Shown here one piece after another: positions 20,501 to 33,959 of a DNA stretch of 64,000 bases. The position numbers were made by a program, and so were the translations under genes. Under the pieces are notes generated by a model. It worked only from the letters and a program-made list of their open reading frames with translations. It was not told the origin of the DNA and did not search any database. The stretch lies in contig NC_084803.1 in the NCBI RefSeq assembly GCF_963583255.1, forward strand, positions 14,487,928 through 14,551,927, read 5' to 3'. The stretch is from Pyrus communis. Its lineage: Eukaryota; Streptophyta; Magnoliopsida; Rosales; Rosaceae. The first letter of the stretch is position 1; each line of letters starts with the position of its first letter.

Positions 20501-23500
20501 TGGAGACTTCATTTTTAGCTGATGAAGGTGCTTCACTTCCAGAACTTCCCTTGAAGTCTGCGATTACTGTTGCATTACCCGATAAACCATCAAGTGTTGA
20601 CAGGTCTATTTCCACCATACCTGGTTTTAGTGTCCCACCAGCTAGCAAGCCTCAGGGTCCCAATGCTAGCAGTGAGCTACAGAAATCTAATCAAGGGTTA
20701 ATTATAGATAGCAATTCATCTACCACTAGTGGCCCTATTTTGAACCCGCAAGGTGCCGATTCAATTTGCTCATCTAAAGCTTGTTCTCAAGCTTTTCTCA
20801 TAGAACATGCTTCGAGCTCTAGAGAATCTAGATCTCTCTTTACTTCCTTGTCTCTTCCCCAAGAGGATATCACAGAATCCTACAGTAAAGAGCTCCCCTC
20901 AATATGTGCCTCTGAAAATAAAATTGATGTGGGTTCTAAAGATTCTTGCCTGGACAATTCAGCTCAGGCTGGGGAAGCTTTGGTCAACAATGTTTTAATC
21001 TCTAATTCTCTTGCCACCTCAGAGGCATTAGGACATGGTGGCGGTGCTTTAGCTGCAACTCTTGGTGAGACTCCAGAATTCACGTCCATAAAACATCATA
21101 GTGATAATCAGAATGAGGAGGTAGGATCTTCAAAGGAAGAGTTTCTGCCCTCACCTTCTGACCACCAAAGCATTTTGGTTTCCCTGTCAACACGTTGTGT
21201 GTGGAAGGGAACTGTGTGTGAACAGTCCCATCTGTGTCGAATCAAATATTACGGAAGTTTTGATAAGCCTTTGGGGAGGTTCTTACGAGATCATCTGTTT
21301 GATCAGGTATTTTTATTTTCAATCATTACCTCTTGTTTTTGCTAATTTGATGTGGATAGATTTTTCATCAGCAATCTCATAAGATGAAGTTGTCATACTT
21401 CTTTATCAGAATTACCTTTGTCGTTCATGTGGGATGCCATCAGAAGCGCATGTTCATTGTTATACTCATAGACAAGGGAGCCTTACAATATCCGTTAAGA
21501 AGCTCCCAGAGATTTTGCTACCAGGGGAAAGGGAAGGAAAAATTTGGATGTGGCACAGGTGCTTGAAATGTCCTCGAACCAATGGCTTCCCTCCTGCAAC
21601 TCGAAGAGTAGTCATGTCAGATGCTGCTTGGGGTTTGTCATTTGGGAAGTTTTTGGAGTTAAGCTTTTCAAATCATGCAGCTGCAAACAGAGTTGCAACT
21701 TGCGGTCATTCCCTTCACAGAGATTGTCTTCGGTTTTATGGGTATGCATTTTCACTTATGAACTGCTAACTTTTGTACCAACCTCAGTTTACCTTCTTTC
21801 TTCGTGTTGTTTAATTTCAGAGAAAAGCATATGCTGTTTTATCGCTATGTTATTATCTTCTTATGCTATTGTTCTTACATGTACAGTTTTGGAAGAATGG
21901 TTGCTTGCTTCAGCTATGCCTCCATTCATGTTCATTCTGTTTATCTTCCACCACAAAAACTCGAATTTCACAATGATAATCAGGAATGGATACAAAAAGA
22001 AGCGGAGGAGGTGAGTTTATTATCTTTCATTTTTAATCTCAATGTAGCAGGTGATTCCAAATTTATCAATGCTTATGAGATTATTGATCTTGTTTTACTA
22101 GGTGGGTCATCGGGCAGAGCTTCTCTTTACTGAATTGCGCAATGCTCTTAATCAGATTCTGGAGAAGAGACCAATTTCGGGGACAGCAGATGGTGGTAAG
22201 AAAGCACCTGAATCAAGTCAAATTGTAGAACTTGAAGAGATGCTTCAAAAGGAAAGAGAAGACTTTGAGGTAGTTTACGGGAATCAGACCCCCTTTCTAC
22301 ATGCATTGTTTGTTTTTTTTCATCTGTTGGAGAAGGAAGTTATATGTTTGCATTATTTGGTATCTCAATTGCGACATGACATTGTTTAGGAATCATTACA
22401 AAAAACGATGCATAAGGAGGTGAAGTTTGGCCAGCCTGCAGTTGATATTCTCGAGATCAATAGATTAAGGAGGCAGTTGCTTTTTCACTCTTACATTTGG
22501 GATCAACGCCTAATTCAGGCTGCCAGTTTAAGTAAAAAGAGTTTCCAGGAAGGTTTGAGCAGTTCCCTTCCAAAACTCAAGGAGAAACCTATCAGTTCTA
22601 TGGAGAAGCTTGTCGACACAAATATAAACTCCATGCCAGGTAAAGGATTAAGTAGTAGTGATTCCTCTCTTCGGGAAACAAAGCCTGATGTAAGTATTTA
22701 TCAAGGAGGAGATGTTGGCAGCTTTAGCCAGCCTGGAGGGGAGCAGAACACAAATGAAATGGTTCAGGACCAGAATCATAGTAATGAGGCAAAAAATTTC
22801 ACACCTTCATCTGACAATTCCATTGATGAATCTGATCCATTGGAATCTGGAACAAGTGTACGAAGGACCCTCTCAGAAGGGAACGAGAGTCCAGTAGTGG
22901 CGAATTTATCTGATACCCTTGATGCGGCTTGGACTGGTGAAAGTCACCCAACAAGTACGATACCTAAAGAGAATGACTACTCTCTACCTGATTCAACCTT
23001 GGTAAATTCTGCAACTGTGTTGAGAAAAGTTGAATCGAATTCAGATTTGCAAAATTGTGCTGTTGACCAAGCTGGGGTAAAGGCAACTGCTCCAACTCAT
23101 TCTCTTAGCTCTAAATCTCTCAAGGTGTTTGACAAAAATTATTCCTTTAATTCTCAAAAGATCATCATTGGTGAATACAATCCCGTCAATGTTTCGATGT
23201 TTCGGGAATTGGAAAGGCAAAGCGGTGCCAGACTGTTACTGCCCATTGGTGTTAATGACAGTGTCATCCCTGTTTTTGACGATGAACCCACTAGTGTTAT
23301 TGCATATGCACTTGTCTCGTCAGATTACCATTTGCAGATTTCCGAGTCTGAGAGACCAAGAGATGCTCTGGATAGTTCAGTCTCATTACCTCTTTTTGAT
23401 TCCGCAAATCTTCTCTCACTTAGCTCTTTTGATGAGTCGCTTTCTGAGACCTACAGAAATCTTGGTTCTTCTGACGAGGGCATGTTATCTTTGTCACAGT

Positions 23501-24922
23501 CACGGAGCTCTCAAGCTTTGGACTCACTTTTGTCAAAGGACATTCATGCTAGAGTTTCTTTTACCGATGGTGGCCCCCTTGGGAAGGTGAAGTATACAGT
23601 GACATGTTACTACGCAACGAGGTTTGAGGCTTTAAGGAGGACGTGTTGCCCTTCTGAAAGAGATTTCGTGCGATCTCTTAGCCGTTGTAAGAAGTGGGGC
23701 GCCCAGGGTGGCAAGAGCAACGTCTTCTTTGCAAAAACCTTGGATGATCGGTTTATCATCAAACAAGTTACAAAGACAGAGCTGGAATCATTTATCAAGT
23801 TTGCACCATCTTATTTCAAGTATTTGTCGGAGTCAATCAGTACAAGAAGCCCAACTTGCCTGGCAAAGGTCCTGGGTATTTATCAGGTATTCTTCGTTTC
23901 TCTTGCTCTCAATTAAAACGCTTAACTTTTTTCTTATGAGGCCTGATACATAACTTTTCAGTTGTAAGTCTGACCCAATTTTTCATTTCTCTTTTGTCTT
24001 GAAGGTTTCGTCAAAGCATGGTAAAGCAGGGAAAGAGTCCAAGATGGATGTATTAGTAATGGAGAATTTATTATTTAGACGGAATGTCACGCGGCTTTAT
24101 GATCTGAAAGGATCTTCTCGATCGCGTTATAATCCAGATACAAGTGGGAGCAATAAAGTTCTACTCGACCAGAATCTGATTGAAGCAATGCCAACTTCTC
24201 CAATTTTTGTGGGGAACAAGGCAAAGCGGGTACTAGAGAGGGCTGTCTGGAATGATACTGCATTCCTTGCTGTAAGTCCGATTTTAACTCCCTGTTTCCG
24301 CCTTAATGTTCCTCAGTAACCCTATTGTTTTCTAATCAGAAAATTCTGTGTGCACAAAGATTTTAACAAAAACTATTTTACGAATTGGCGCAATTTCTTG
24401 AATGGCATGGCACACATATCATACTACGGTACTACCCTGCACCAGCCAATGCAGTGTGCAGAGAAGAATGCATGTATTCTATTCGTCGCCACCTCCCACC
24501 AAAAATCCTGTGCGATTGTTTTTGAGGCGGATTGATTAGATTTTGGGGTGTGATTATCATGGCATCCGTTGTTTACTAACATCTTGTCATCTATTTTGCC
24601 ACAGTCGATAGATGTCATGGACTACTCGTTACTGGTCGGCGTGGACGAGGAAAAGGATGAGCTAGTTCTGGGGATCATAGATTTTATGAGGCAATACACA
24701 TGGGACAAGCACCTTGAAACTTGGGTGAAGACCTCAGGAATTCTCGGCGGAGCCAAGAACACGTCTCCAACCGTGATTTCTCCCCAGCAATACAAGAAAC
24801 GATTCAGGAAAGCTATGACAACTTATTTCCTCATGGTACCCGATCAGTGGGCTCCCCTAACGATCGTTCCAAGCGGGTCGCAATCTGATGTTGGTGAAGA
24901 AAATGCGCAAGATCCGACCTGA
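17473..24922 (+). CDS. FAB1: 1-phosphatidylinositol-3-phosphate 5-kinase, FAB1A/B type with FYVE domain
   Basis: Makes PI(3,5)P2 from PI3P on endosomal and vacuolar membranes. Eleven coding exons: 17473-18098, 18471-19205, 19395-19548, 19716-20060, 20413-21306, 21410-21741, 21887-22010, 22102-22269, 22390-23886, 24005-24271, 24605-24922. They total 5460 bp with no stop, about 1819 aa, close to Arabidopsis FAB1A/B. A FYVE zinc finger occupies residues 33-102 (WMPDHSC, RRHHCRLCG, RVC), binding PI3P. A TCP-1/GroEL-like domain follows (LILGGALEYQRV, SVSRYAQDYLL, HLTSPKLG), then a Cys-rich region (YLCRSCGMPS, CLKCP) and the C-terminal PIP kinase with ATP loop and lysine (SNVFFAKTLDDRFIIKQV), DLKGS, IDVMDYSLLVGVD and IIDFMRQYTWD. 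It starts at MGSPDNKLSELVDVFKSW, as in homologues. Every key motif is present, so it should be functional. Its 3' end faces the COG3 gene about 1 kb away. Confidence 0.95.
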
Positions 24923-25920
24923 AACTGTGCTCTAGCCTCTCTATGTGTGAAGATTTTAGCTGAATAACTTTTACTTGTATACTTGAAGATGTGAGTTGAA
25001 TGGAATAATGTCCAATGCAAAGCTATAAAGCAGAATGCTCAATTCTTTTTATCATTCTCTCTCTTACTTGCTCTGTAATCTTTATTCAAAAGTCTTTCTT
25101 TTTTTCGTTCTTTATAAGAGGTATAAAGAGGTAAACAACGTTTCGATTATTACCCGAGTGAAAATTAAGTTTTAAACTATTAGAAACTATTGATCTCCTT
25201 CTTTGTTAGATTAAAAGTTATTGCATCTAATCCTCCGTCAATTTAAGCAATGTGACTTGCACATGACGCACTATAAAGGGTGCTGCTGTCATTTTCTTGT
25301 CCATAAATCCTTACCATTGCAAATAGGCTTTAAATGTAATTGTCAATTTACCCTCTCATTATAAACTGCCAACCTACCTTCAAAATATCACATACAAGTC
25401 AGCTGACTTAAATTAACGAGAAATTGAAAAATATCTTTGAATCTTCATCAAATCTTACGGATGAAGGAAATTGGCAGTTTAATAAATTCAAGGTCTAGTT
25501 TTCCAAAAAAATTATAAATAAATAAATAAAATTTAGAGGCCTAATTTTCACTCGGTAATAATTTAAGGATTATTTCAGCAAAACCAAATTTGGAGTAACA
25601 TATATTTCCCAATTGCAAATAGCATATTCTGATATAGATTATGACCTGTTTTCAAAATACAAATTGTGCTTCGCTGAACCAAAAACTAGAAACTGAAATC
25701 GAACAAAAACTGCTCATGAGCAATCTATCCTACACAACCTACACAACCTACAAGACCGCCATTGGCTTATTACCCGTTTCAAAAAATGATACATATATTT
25801 CCCGTTTCATAAAACTGTTTCGACATCGCAGGATTTCTCTAATCCACGAATAATAACATTTAAATCGCACGGCAAATAAGAACAATGCATATGGTAAGAC
25901 GCAATGGCTTCACAAACACT
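24923..25920. other. intergenic DNA between convergent FAB1 and COG3
   Basis: AT-rich, without a gene that I can recognise. It should hold the two 3' untranslated regions; AATGGAATAATG at about 24998 is near a plausible FAB1 polyadenylation region. Confidence 0.6.
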
Positions 25921-28900
25921 CTAAAGGAGTTTATCAAGTTGTGCATGTAGTTCTTGTATGGAAGGCATGTTTATGATGCCTTGTACCTCTTCCGCTGAAT
26001 ACTCGTCCTTCAGCAGCGTCTGTACTCGAACATGTGCTTCGACAATATTTGTCCTGCAGATAAGGAGAAAAGAGAAAGCTTGTCAGGACCGAGTTATAAA
26101 AGGAAGGCAAACTGATCTGTCATCAAGTAAAAATATCAACTTAATCTGTCACAGGTGTATATGTTGAGGACCCCAAATTTTCAACGAGTGAATCCTGTAC
26201 TCACTTTATAGCTTTGAATAGTATTGTTCGTGTTGACGGGTTCTGCAAATAAAGCTTCATTTTTGTCATTACCATTGGCAACTCCTGCTGAATTGCAGCA
26301 GCTACCTGTCCAAGAATACATTATGAGAACCAGCTGTTATCAAATATATAGAGAGAGAGCAAAACACGAACCCTAGCAGACAAATATATAGATGGCCCTC
26401 CCTAACACGGCTCTCCACTGCACTCAAGAAAACGAGAAATATGCATACCTTTTGAACAAGTTCAGCCACCTTATCTGGGGTTGCAAAAGCATGATCTTTA
26501 ATTGGTTTGGCCATAACAGAGTCTACCTTTTGATTCTGGCTACCTTTCACAGCTGTGACCTACAAAAAAGCACAATCAAAACCTTTTAGACATGAGTGAA
26601 TTTTTGAAATACAGATGTAAGAATCCATGAGAAATCATATCCAAATGAGACCAAATTTAGTAAAGGCAGGACCCTTAATGACATTGTGGATTTTAAGTTA
26701 TAACGAGCACTCAATTATGGATCCATCGATCCATCCTAGGAACCTCAACAACATGCCATAGGAGTCTACCAGTATAGACAGTGTTAGCATTTTTTTAATG
26801 ATAAGGGTTGATGGCAACGTAAAGTTTGAAAAGTTTCAGACATATCTAACTTATAAGTATATGAGTTATTCACATGTGACATGTCTAATGTGGATTTCAG
26901 CAATTTATTCTAATGTTCTGTTTGGGTTTTTTAATTGTGTACTTGTATCTACATGTCTGGTTTCTCATTTGCTCCAAAATACATTACAAAGCCATATTAC
27001 CAAAGGAGGAAACGACAAACACAAACCTTGGTAATAAATGAAAGCATAGGATCCACAACTAGCTTCGTCACTGACATAATGAACTCCTCACCAGTGGTTT
27101 TCAGGCTTTTCTCCAAGTCCTGCAAGTACATTACATTGAACTTGTCAACGACATAATGAACTCCTCATTGTATTTTGAATAATACAATGAAGCATCCCCA
27201 GAAAATGAACCAAAGTGAAAAGTATAATTGAAACGAAAGCAGCAACGGAAAACAAAATGATTAAAGTTATGCTCTAAAAATAAACCAAGAACACATTGAT
27301 TAAAAAGGAAAACGACAAACCTTTTTGGCATCTATTTGACTTTCCAAAACTCGGGGAGATAGGGTTCTTGCTAGTGAAGTTGACCTGGACCAATCAGATA
27401 GAGAGGCTTGACCTCTAAGAATTCGTCTTAGATGCTCCTGCCAGGAGATTAAAAAATATTAAGATTTCCATTCCATCAAATTTCAGGCATTTAAGTAACT
27501 TTTAATGCTTACTGCTAAACCAAATCAACATTCAAAATATCTTCGTCAATGAAATACTGTCCATACTAGAACTGATTTATTTGAAAAATAAAGTTTATGA
27601 AGACCGAGAGGATATATCAAACAATAATAGAACTTTACTAAACACTAGATAATGCATTTGAATAGGAGAACTTTTGCGTTAGAAAACTAACCAGCAAGTG
27701 CGAGAAATCAAGTTCCTTATGTGTGACAGAAAACTCAATATCGAAAGGCGCAATCTGGGAAGACGAAATAGATGCATTAACAAGTCATCTTTAAAGAATA
27801 ACTACCCATGATATAAACAGCAGATAGGAGGAAAAATCACCTGCTCCCTTAAGATAAGAAGATGCTTTAAGAGGAAAAGCTGACCATCCATTGGAGATGA
27901 TCTCTTTGTAATGAGTTTGCCCGCTTTCTGGCAGATGAAAGAAACAACAATCAAGATAGCACCGAAAAAGCTAGTCACCATATTAAGCCCATGCTAAACA
28001 AATCCTATCAGCTTAATAAACAGGGATAATATGACAGTCAAGGTAACCCCAAAAAGAAAAGTGGAATTATGCACAGAGAATTTCAAAATGCGCTGCATAT
28101 GACAGTATATATTCAGTAACTCACCTGGATAGATACTGAACAAACTTCAACTACTTCCTGAATACCAAAAAACAAAAAAAAAAATGTTTTAACAGAATTT
28201 ATATGAAGGGAATTTATTCAAGATAAGTTTGACACCTGAGCAAAGGCTTAAATACCTGTGCTAAACCAGTAAAAACTTCTGGTTCTAAACAGCGATACAA
28301 CTTTGAAAGGCAAGATATTGTTTTCTCTAGAGGTGGATACCATGTTTTAAAAACTAGGTTTTCATCAGCCTGTGTTTGACAAAGATAAAGATAAGGAAAG
28401 ATGAGAAAATCGATCAAATTATATATAACAATCCGAGGCGAGCACATTAAATCACCAGAAATGATGCAGAACTCAAGCTAACAATAGTGTAACCACTTGC
28501 CACCAACTTCTATCAAAAAGATATTCCATCGTGCACGAGTAATCCCAATTAACCGGCTTGGAAACGTGTTACATGGGCAAATGCATACTAGTGTCCCTAC
28601 AGGTAGGCTGCAAAATTAAAGGATATATTTAACAAAAGTAGTGATGAATAAGTTCTAAGGCCACTAAATGGCATCTTAGTATGTTCTATTCTCACCTCCC
28701 AAATATCACTTGTATCGAAAACAGGACACAGTTTGTTTCTGTGTTGTGGAAATTCCATTAAGTGAACAACCAATCTCACCAGACTATGAATGAATAATTC
28801 ATCAAGGCCATTAAAGACTTTACATAATGGAAAATTAAAGTTATTCAACCATGTAGAGATGTCCTATAAACCTATAAGTTTGGGTCTAGCAATGTTGACA

Positions 28901-31262
28901 CCACCTAAATACGCATCGGACAGCATAAACAAATATTTATCTCAGACATCCATAAAAGTTAAAAAAAGGAAATGGGAAAAAAGTTACAGAAGTAGTTTCA
29001 AGTTGATCTGCTGCAGATCTTTCCAGCTTAGCAGGGTAATCCAAGTCTTCATCCAGAGGAAAATAATTTGCTATCTGGAAAAACAAGATTAAGAAATTTA
29101 AAAAGGAAAAAGGTACTAGTCAAGAAAACAAGATTAACAGGAAAATTAAGAAAAAAGGTAACTACTCAAAAAGCAATGAGAACTCTCAGGAATAGAGATC
29201 ACCTCATCACGAATATGTGTTCGAGCACGGAAAGTTAACCGCTCATGAACATCGGCAAGAATTCTCTCTAATGTAGGACGTAGACCAGCTAATGATTCAC
29301 TCCTCCGACTTAACTGTTCACCTAGGACTTCAACTTTCAATATGTCAACAAGTTCACAAAGAAAATCAACATTTGTTTCATGAATAAGTTTTGGCCGCAG
29401 TGTATCATATAAATATGTGGACCTGCATGAATTATCATCAAAAGGAGGTTATCATATAGTTTAAAATGCACATAAACCAATCAACCAGCGAACTTCCATC
29501 CTACAATGTAACAGCCTAATAAGGAATGAAGTGGAAAGGACCAAACCAGTCAAGCTTCATTCGCTTTTGGCACATTCAATTTAAAACAGATTGCTTAACC
29601 CATTATTACATGTCAGCCTCTTGAGAAAGCAGAAAACGAGAGAAAATGACTAAAAAGAAAAGATAATGGGACCTACAGAGGATCTATCAATGGAGCCAAA
29701 CTTGAAACGTCCTCGGCAGAAGATGGGAAAAAATGATCAAACAGTTGGTGCTCTAGCTGGCAGACCTGCAATGAATAGTGGTTTCAATTACCATGGAAAC
29801 TTTGTGGTCCTACAACATAAATGTTCACAATGTATGCAGCTCAGATTCATACGTGAGAATAAGTTGCATATCACATTACATCTTACATCACAGATATTGC
29901 CACTATCATTAAAGAGAACAGGGTCAATCACCCCATCCTCACTTTATACTCTACAATAGACAAATCTTTCGCTTGTATTCTTTTTAAGGAGTCTTTCCTC
30001 AATGAATGTCCTTGTAACATTTACATCTTACCTGCATCAGATATGCACATCCAGATCTAGTCAATGATGGCAAGGCCTCTTTCTTGGCAAATTCAGATAT
30101 TCGTTGATGTACTATACCTCTCACCTGAAAAATGCATTAACAAGGTGGTTTACAAGTGATAAAATTAAGGAATAAATTAGTATGGTAAACAACTAATTAT
30201 CCTTTTCAAAAATAAATAAAAAATTCATCAGCTCACCAAGGAAAGTCTCTGTTCACAATATAGTTTGTGGCATTCTGTAAGGATCTGAGTATATTCTTTC
30301 CTTGATGCTCTGCTTTCAATTTCCTCCAGCACTGGCTTAAGCTGCAGAGATTCTATTTGTTAGACATCAACACTTAAACGAGGGTGAAGTTAAAAACTTA
30401 AGGCAGAAAATTGCATGCCCACATTCAAATAATAGGATAGAACTAAAAATGCTTTCCAGACACATCTTGCTTTCAGCTTTTCACACCCTGGCTGGTTAAA
30501 TGCATTAATCAAATTTTAACTAATTCAATAGAATCATCAATGTTACCTCACTTGCTGCTGCCTTGAAACGGACATATATAACGGATGCTTCTACACCCTC
30601 AGAAACAGATGCGTTATTGCCACCACTGCCCCGGATAGCTGCCTGTACCTGATGACAGTGGCCATAATTCAAAGCCAGGTAATATACACTAATGCATATT
30701 AAGACTGAAGTCTACTACGATGTGTTAATGGTAACTCAGTTCAATAAGGTAACATTACCTGAGAAGAAGCACCTTTGAGAACTGAAAGTACATGAGAACG
30801 AATCATTCCCAAGGCTCGAGACTGTCCAAAACAAGTAAACTATATATTACTGAAGGTCAAAACCAATCTTACTAGATGACAATCTCCATTCTATACTATT
30901 CACCTAATCAACGCTCTTGCAAATCATACCTGCAATTGTCGAAATTTGAGCAGGTAAACACTGGATTCTGCATATTGTGGATTGCTTTCAACATACCTAA
31001 AGTATGCACAAATTGTTTGAAAACAGTAAGTTTTAATCCAATAAATATATCCTTATTGTTTTTAACTGAATAGTGTCTGAGACATAGAATTGCAGAGAGT
31101 TAGTAACAAAAAAGATACTTACGATATGCACTCATCAAGGCGTTTGAGAAGAGGGAGAAAGTTCTCGTGTAGGACATTCATGTTTGGAGAATAAAAATTA
31201 GTAGTAATCTGCACACAGTTGAAGAATTAAACGTGAATACAATATAATTATGGGATGAATAT

Positions 31263-31296
<34 letters not shown>

Positions 31297-32756
31297 TATA
31301 TATGTATTTCATACAGTTTGTGCATCATGATATTTTCTCACATATCAGAACAAACAAAAGAAGGTAAGATCCTTGGAATGAAGCTTCAAAGTATATTAAC
31401 TTCAATGTAAATTTGAACAACACTACAAAGTAATGCCTGATAAGGAGAATTCACACTAGGGACTAGGGAGAAGTTGACTCTTTGGAAAAAGAATCAATTA
31501 AATTGTTAGTTCAAAAACAAAAGTTTATCCATGCATTACGACATATATTTAACAAAACCACAATCTCAGCAAACAAAATAATATCTCTAGGTAAGGTAGA
31601 TTCAAACCTTACATTCTCCAATTCATCAAAGTAGTTGAGCTTACTGCGGAGTGCTTCCGTAAATTCAATCAGTCGTTGCTTCTCTATTAACTGCAAATGA
31701 AAAATGAGGAAACATCAAGTTTTAAATAAGTTTCCAGGCCCCCACAACAATGAATTCAACCTGACACCAAGGAAAGTGGGAAGAAATAAAAAGGGTAACA
31801 ATTGAAAGAAAATCCCACCAATCGGTCGCATGCATCATGAAGAGTTCTAGTCTTTGTTGCTACTGCCTGATGCTGATCTTGTAGTTCATTAAACAACTCC
31901 AGGGTGTCATCGACCTGCACAGAACGAAACCAGCTATCTCAAACAAGCATAACAACTTAAAACAAAGATGTCCTCAACACCGATAAATATATATCGCCAT
32001 TACCTGACCGAGTATGCCATCACATGTCTGAATGCGTTCTGTCAAAGTGTCTACATAGTGTCGATACTTCTCCTCTGTCTAAAATGTAAAAAAATTTATG
32101 TGCAATGAGAAGTATTTACACTCAATTACATCATAACGAGCAGTATTTGTCGGAAGAAATCGATAACTAACCTCCGACTTCAAGGCCGCTTCGAGATCTG
32201 TAAACCATTTGTAAAACTGCAAGTAGAAAATCTAATTTCAGTGAGAAAGCCTTCGAATTGGAATAGATAACGGAATGTGATGGCAACAATGTACCTGATT
32301 CGTATTGACAAGAACAGCTTCAATGGCGGCTGAGTGTTCTGAGCCAAAAGAGCTGTCCTTGGTGGAGACAGTCAGGCCATTCTGGTGGCCTGTGGTGCGG
32401 TCCTGTGCCAAATTGGGAGGGAATGGCCGCTCCGCGACGGAATGCGAGAGCGTTGCAATGGCTGCTTGCTGCTGCTCCGTTAACGGAGTTTTCTGCAGAG
32501 GAAAGAAAGCAATACATCAAAATTCAAATCGAGAGGATCCGATCCGATCTGAAAGCAAGATAGTTGCAATTAAAGCGAGAAAATTGCAGAAAACTCAGAT
32601 GTAGAAGAAAACGGCGTCATTTCCATGGAGAATTTTGAATCTAGGGCAATGAGGAGGAGGAAGAAGAAGACGCAGCACCTGTTCCCAGTGAGATGCGAAG
32701 TTGTAGCCCCTGGAAATGGCTCCAGATTTCGGAACGCTCGGCTTGCTTGCCGCCAT
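25921..32756 (-). CDS. COG3: conserved oligomeric Golgi complex subunit 3
   Basis: COG3 belongs to the COG tethering complex, which captures vesicles returning to the Golgi. Twenty-four exons (minus strand): 32679-32756, 32295-32492, 32172-32216, 32004-32078, 31819-31914, 31613-31690, 31123-31208, 30930-30996, 30759-30821, 30547-30648, 30237-30341, 30032-30124, 29677-29765, 29203-29422, 28988-29074, 28256-28369, 28125-28157, 27841-27927, 27692-27754, 27321-27437, 27027-27119, 26449-26559, 26205-26305, 25921-26053. They sum to 2334 bp and 777 aa, close to Arabidopsis COG3 (about 784). The start [20 protein letters not shown] and blocks such as [51 protein letters not shown] and [18 protein letters not shown] are diagnostic. 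The N-terminal part is the Sec34 coiled-coil region. All proposed junctions are GT-AG and keep frame. Introns hold AT-rich DNA and a CA/TA microsatellite (about 31261-31303). Confidence 0.95.
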
Positions 32757-33148
32757 TCTCGATCTTCTTCAACTCACAACGACGTCGTTTCAGGCAATGG
32801 TTGCAGTAGCCTTCGTCGTCTTCCACAATTCGCCTCCTCTCCTCCGCCCTCTTTTCTTAGTCTTGAGTTTTTACCCAGTCCCTCGCTTCCTTTTTCAACG
32901 ATAAAGATTTAAACGCCCAGCTTTTATGTTGTTCGAACTACCACGACGTCGTTTGGTGGTTAACAAACAGTTGAATGTTGAAACGGTGCGAACTTGTTTG
33001 CTTCCTTTTTACCTTTTTTTTTTTTTTTTTTTTGGCCCTTTTTACTTTTGGATTTTTATGTCACTCGGACAGGTAAATAACTGAAACCGCACTCAAACAG
33101 AATCAATTTTTTTCGGGTTCCAACTGAATACGTTTATCCACCACTATT
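32757..33148. other. COG3 upstream region
   Basis: Leader and promoter side of COG3. Contains two copies of ACGACGTCGTTT (about 32780 and 32943), an ACGT-core sequence of the kind bound by bZIP proteins, and a T run near 33007-33032. No gene. Confidence 0.4.
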
Positions 33149-33640
33149 TTAAAAATCTCTGCCTAGCGCCATTTAGGTCTCATCTAGGCAGTTAGCCACT
33201 GCTCCGATTAATGCATAAGCATTTAAAACTTAAGAAATGATGTCTAGACCTACTGAGGCACCCGCCTAGCCCGCCCAGACCCGCTTAAACATCCACCTAG
33301 GTTGCAACTTACTTAAACAAAAAATACATAATTTTCATTTTGCATTTTATTTTTTTAATAAATTATAAGAGACTTATTTTATACTTAAATGAACACACAT
33401 TATATATTTGTTCTCCATGTTTTCATTATGTTCCAATAGCTCATAATATATATGTTATTCCATTTTGTAGTTTATGATGAAATCATATATATTTTAAGTA
33501 TAATCATATACTTATTTACATGAAATATAATATATTTAATTAAATCCGCCTAAACGCCCATCTAGATCCCGCCTAACCACCTAGACGCTAGGTCCTAGCC
33601 TGCCACCCGACTAACGCCTAATGTCTTTTAAAACCTTGTT
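33149..33640. mobile_element. putative MITE or degraded DNA-transposon remnant
   Basis: The left end (ATTTTAAAAATCTCTGCCTAG) and the reverse complement of the right end (GGTTTTAAAAGACATTAGGCG) resemble each other. Both ends carry GCCTAG/CTAGGC-rich segments around an AT-rich core. This layout is typical of non-autonomous plant DNA elements. A clean target duplication is not visible, so the borders are approximate. Confidence 0.45.
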
Positions 33641-33959
33641 TTTAACAACCAATAGGATAATTTATGCTAAATTCATCTAAATAAATATTGTTTTTAACAT
33701 TTATTGGTCGCATTTGAAGTCATGTTTTTTCACTCTTGAGAATTAACCCAAAAAAAAAAAAAGAAAAAAGGGTCCTGTAAATTTCCAAGCTCTTGGCAAG
33801 TTGTTCAAAAATTGAACACAAACTGTAGACAAGAAAATACAAAGTTTGTGACATTTTGCTGGGATCCTTGCAGATCTATTACAATAAAGCTACCCCAAGA
33901 AGAAAAAAAAAAAAAACAAACAAACAAACAAACAAACAAAACAAAACACGAGAAGTGTA

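Noticed and set aside
28597..28848. Possible extra COG3 exon on the minus strand
   Set aside because: The exons on either side (28988-29074 and 28256-28369) join in frame and match COG3 without it, so it is intron sequence.
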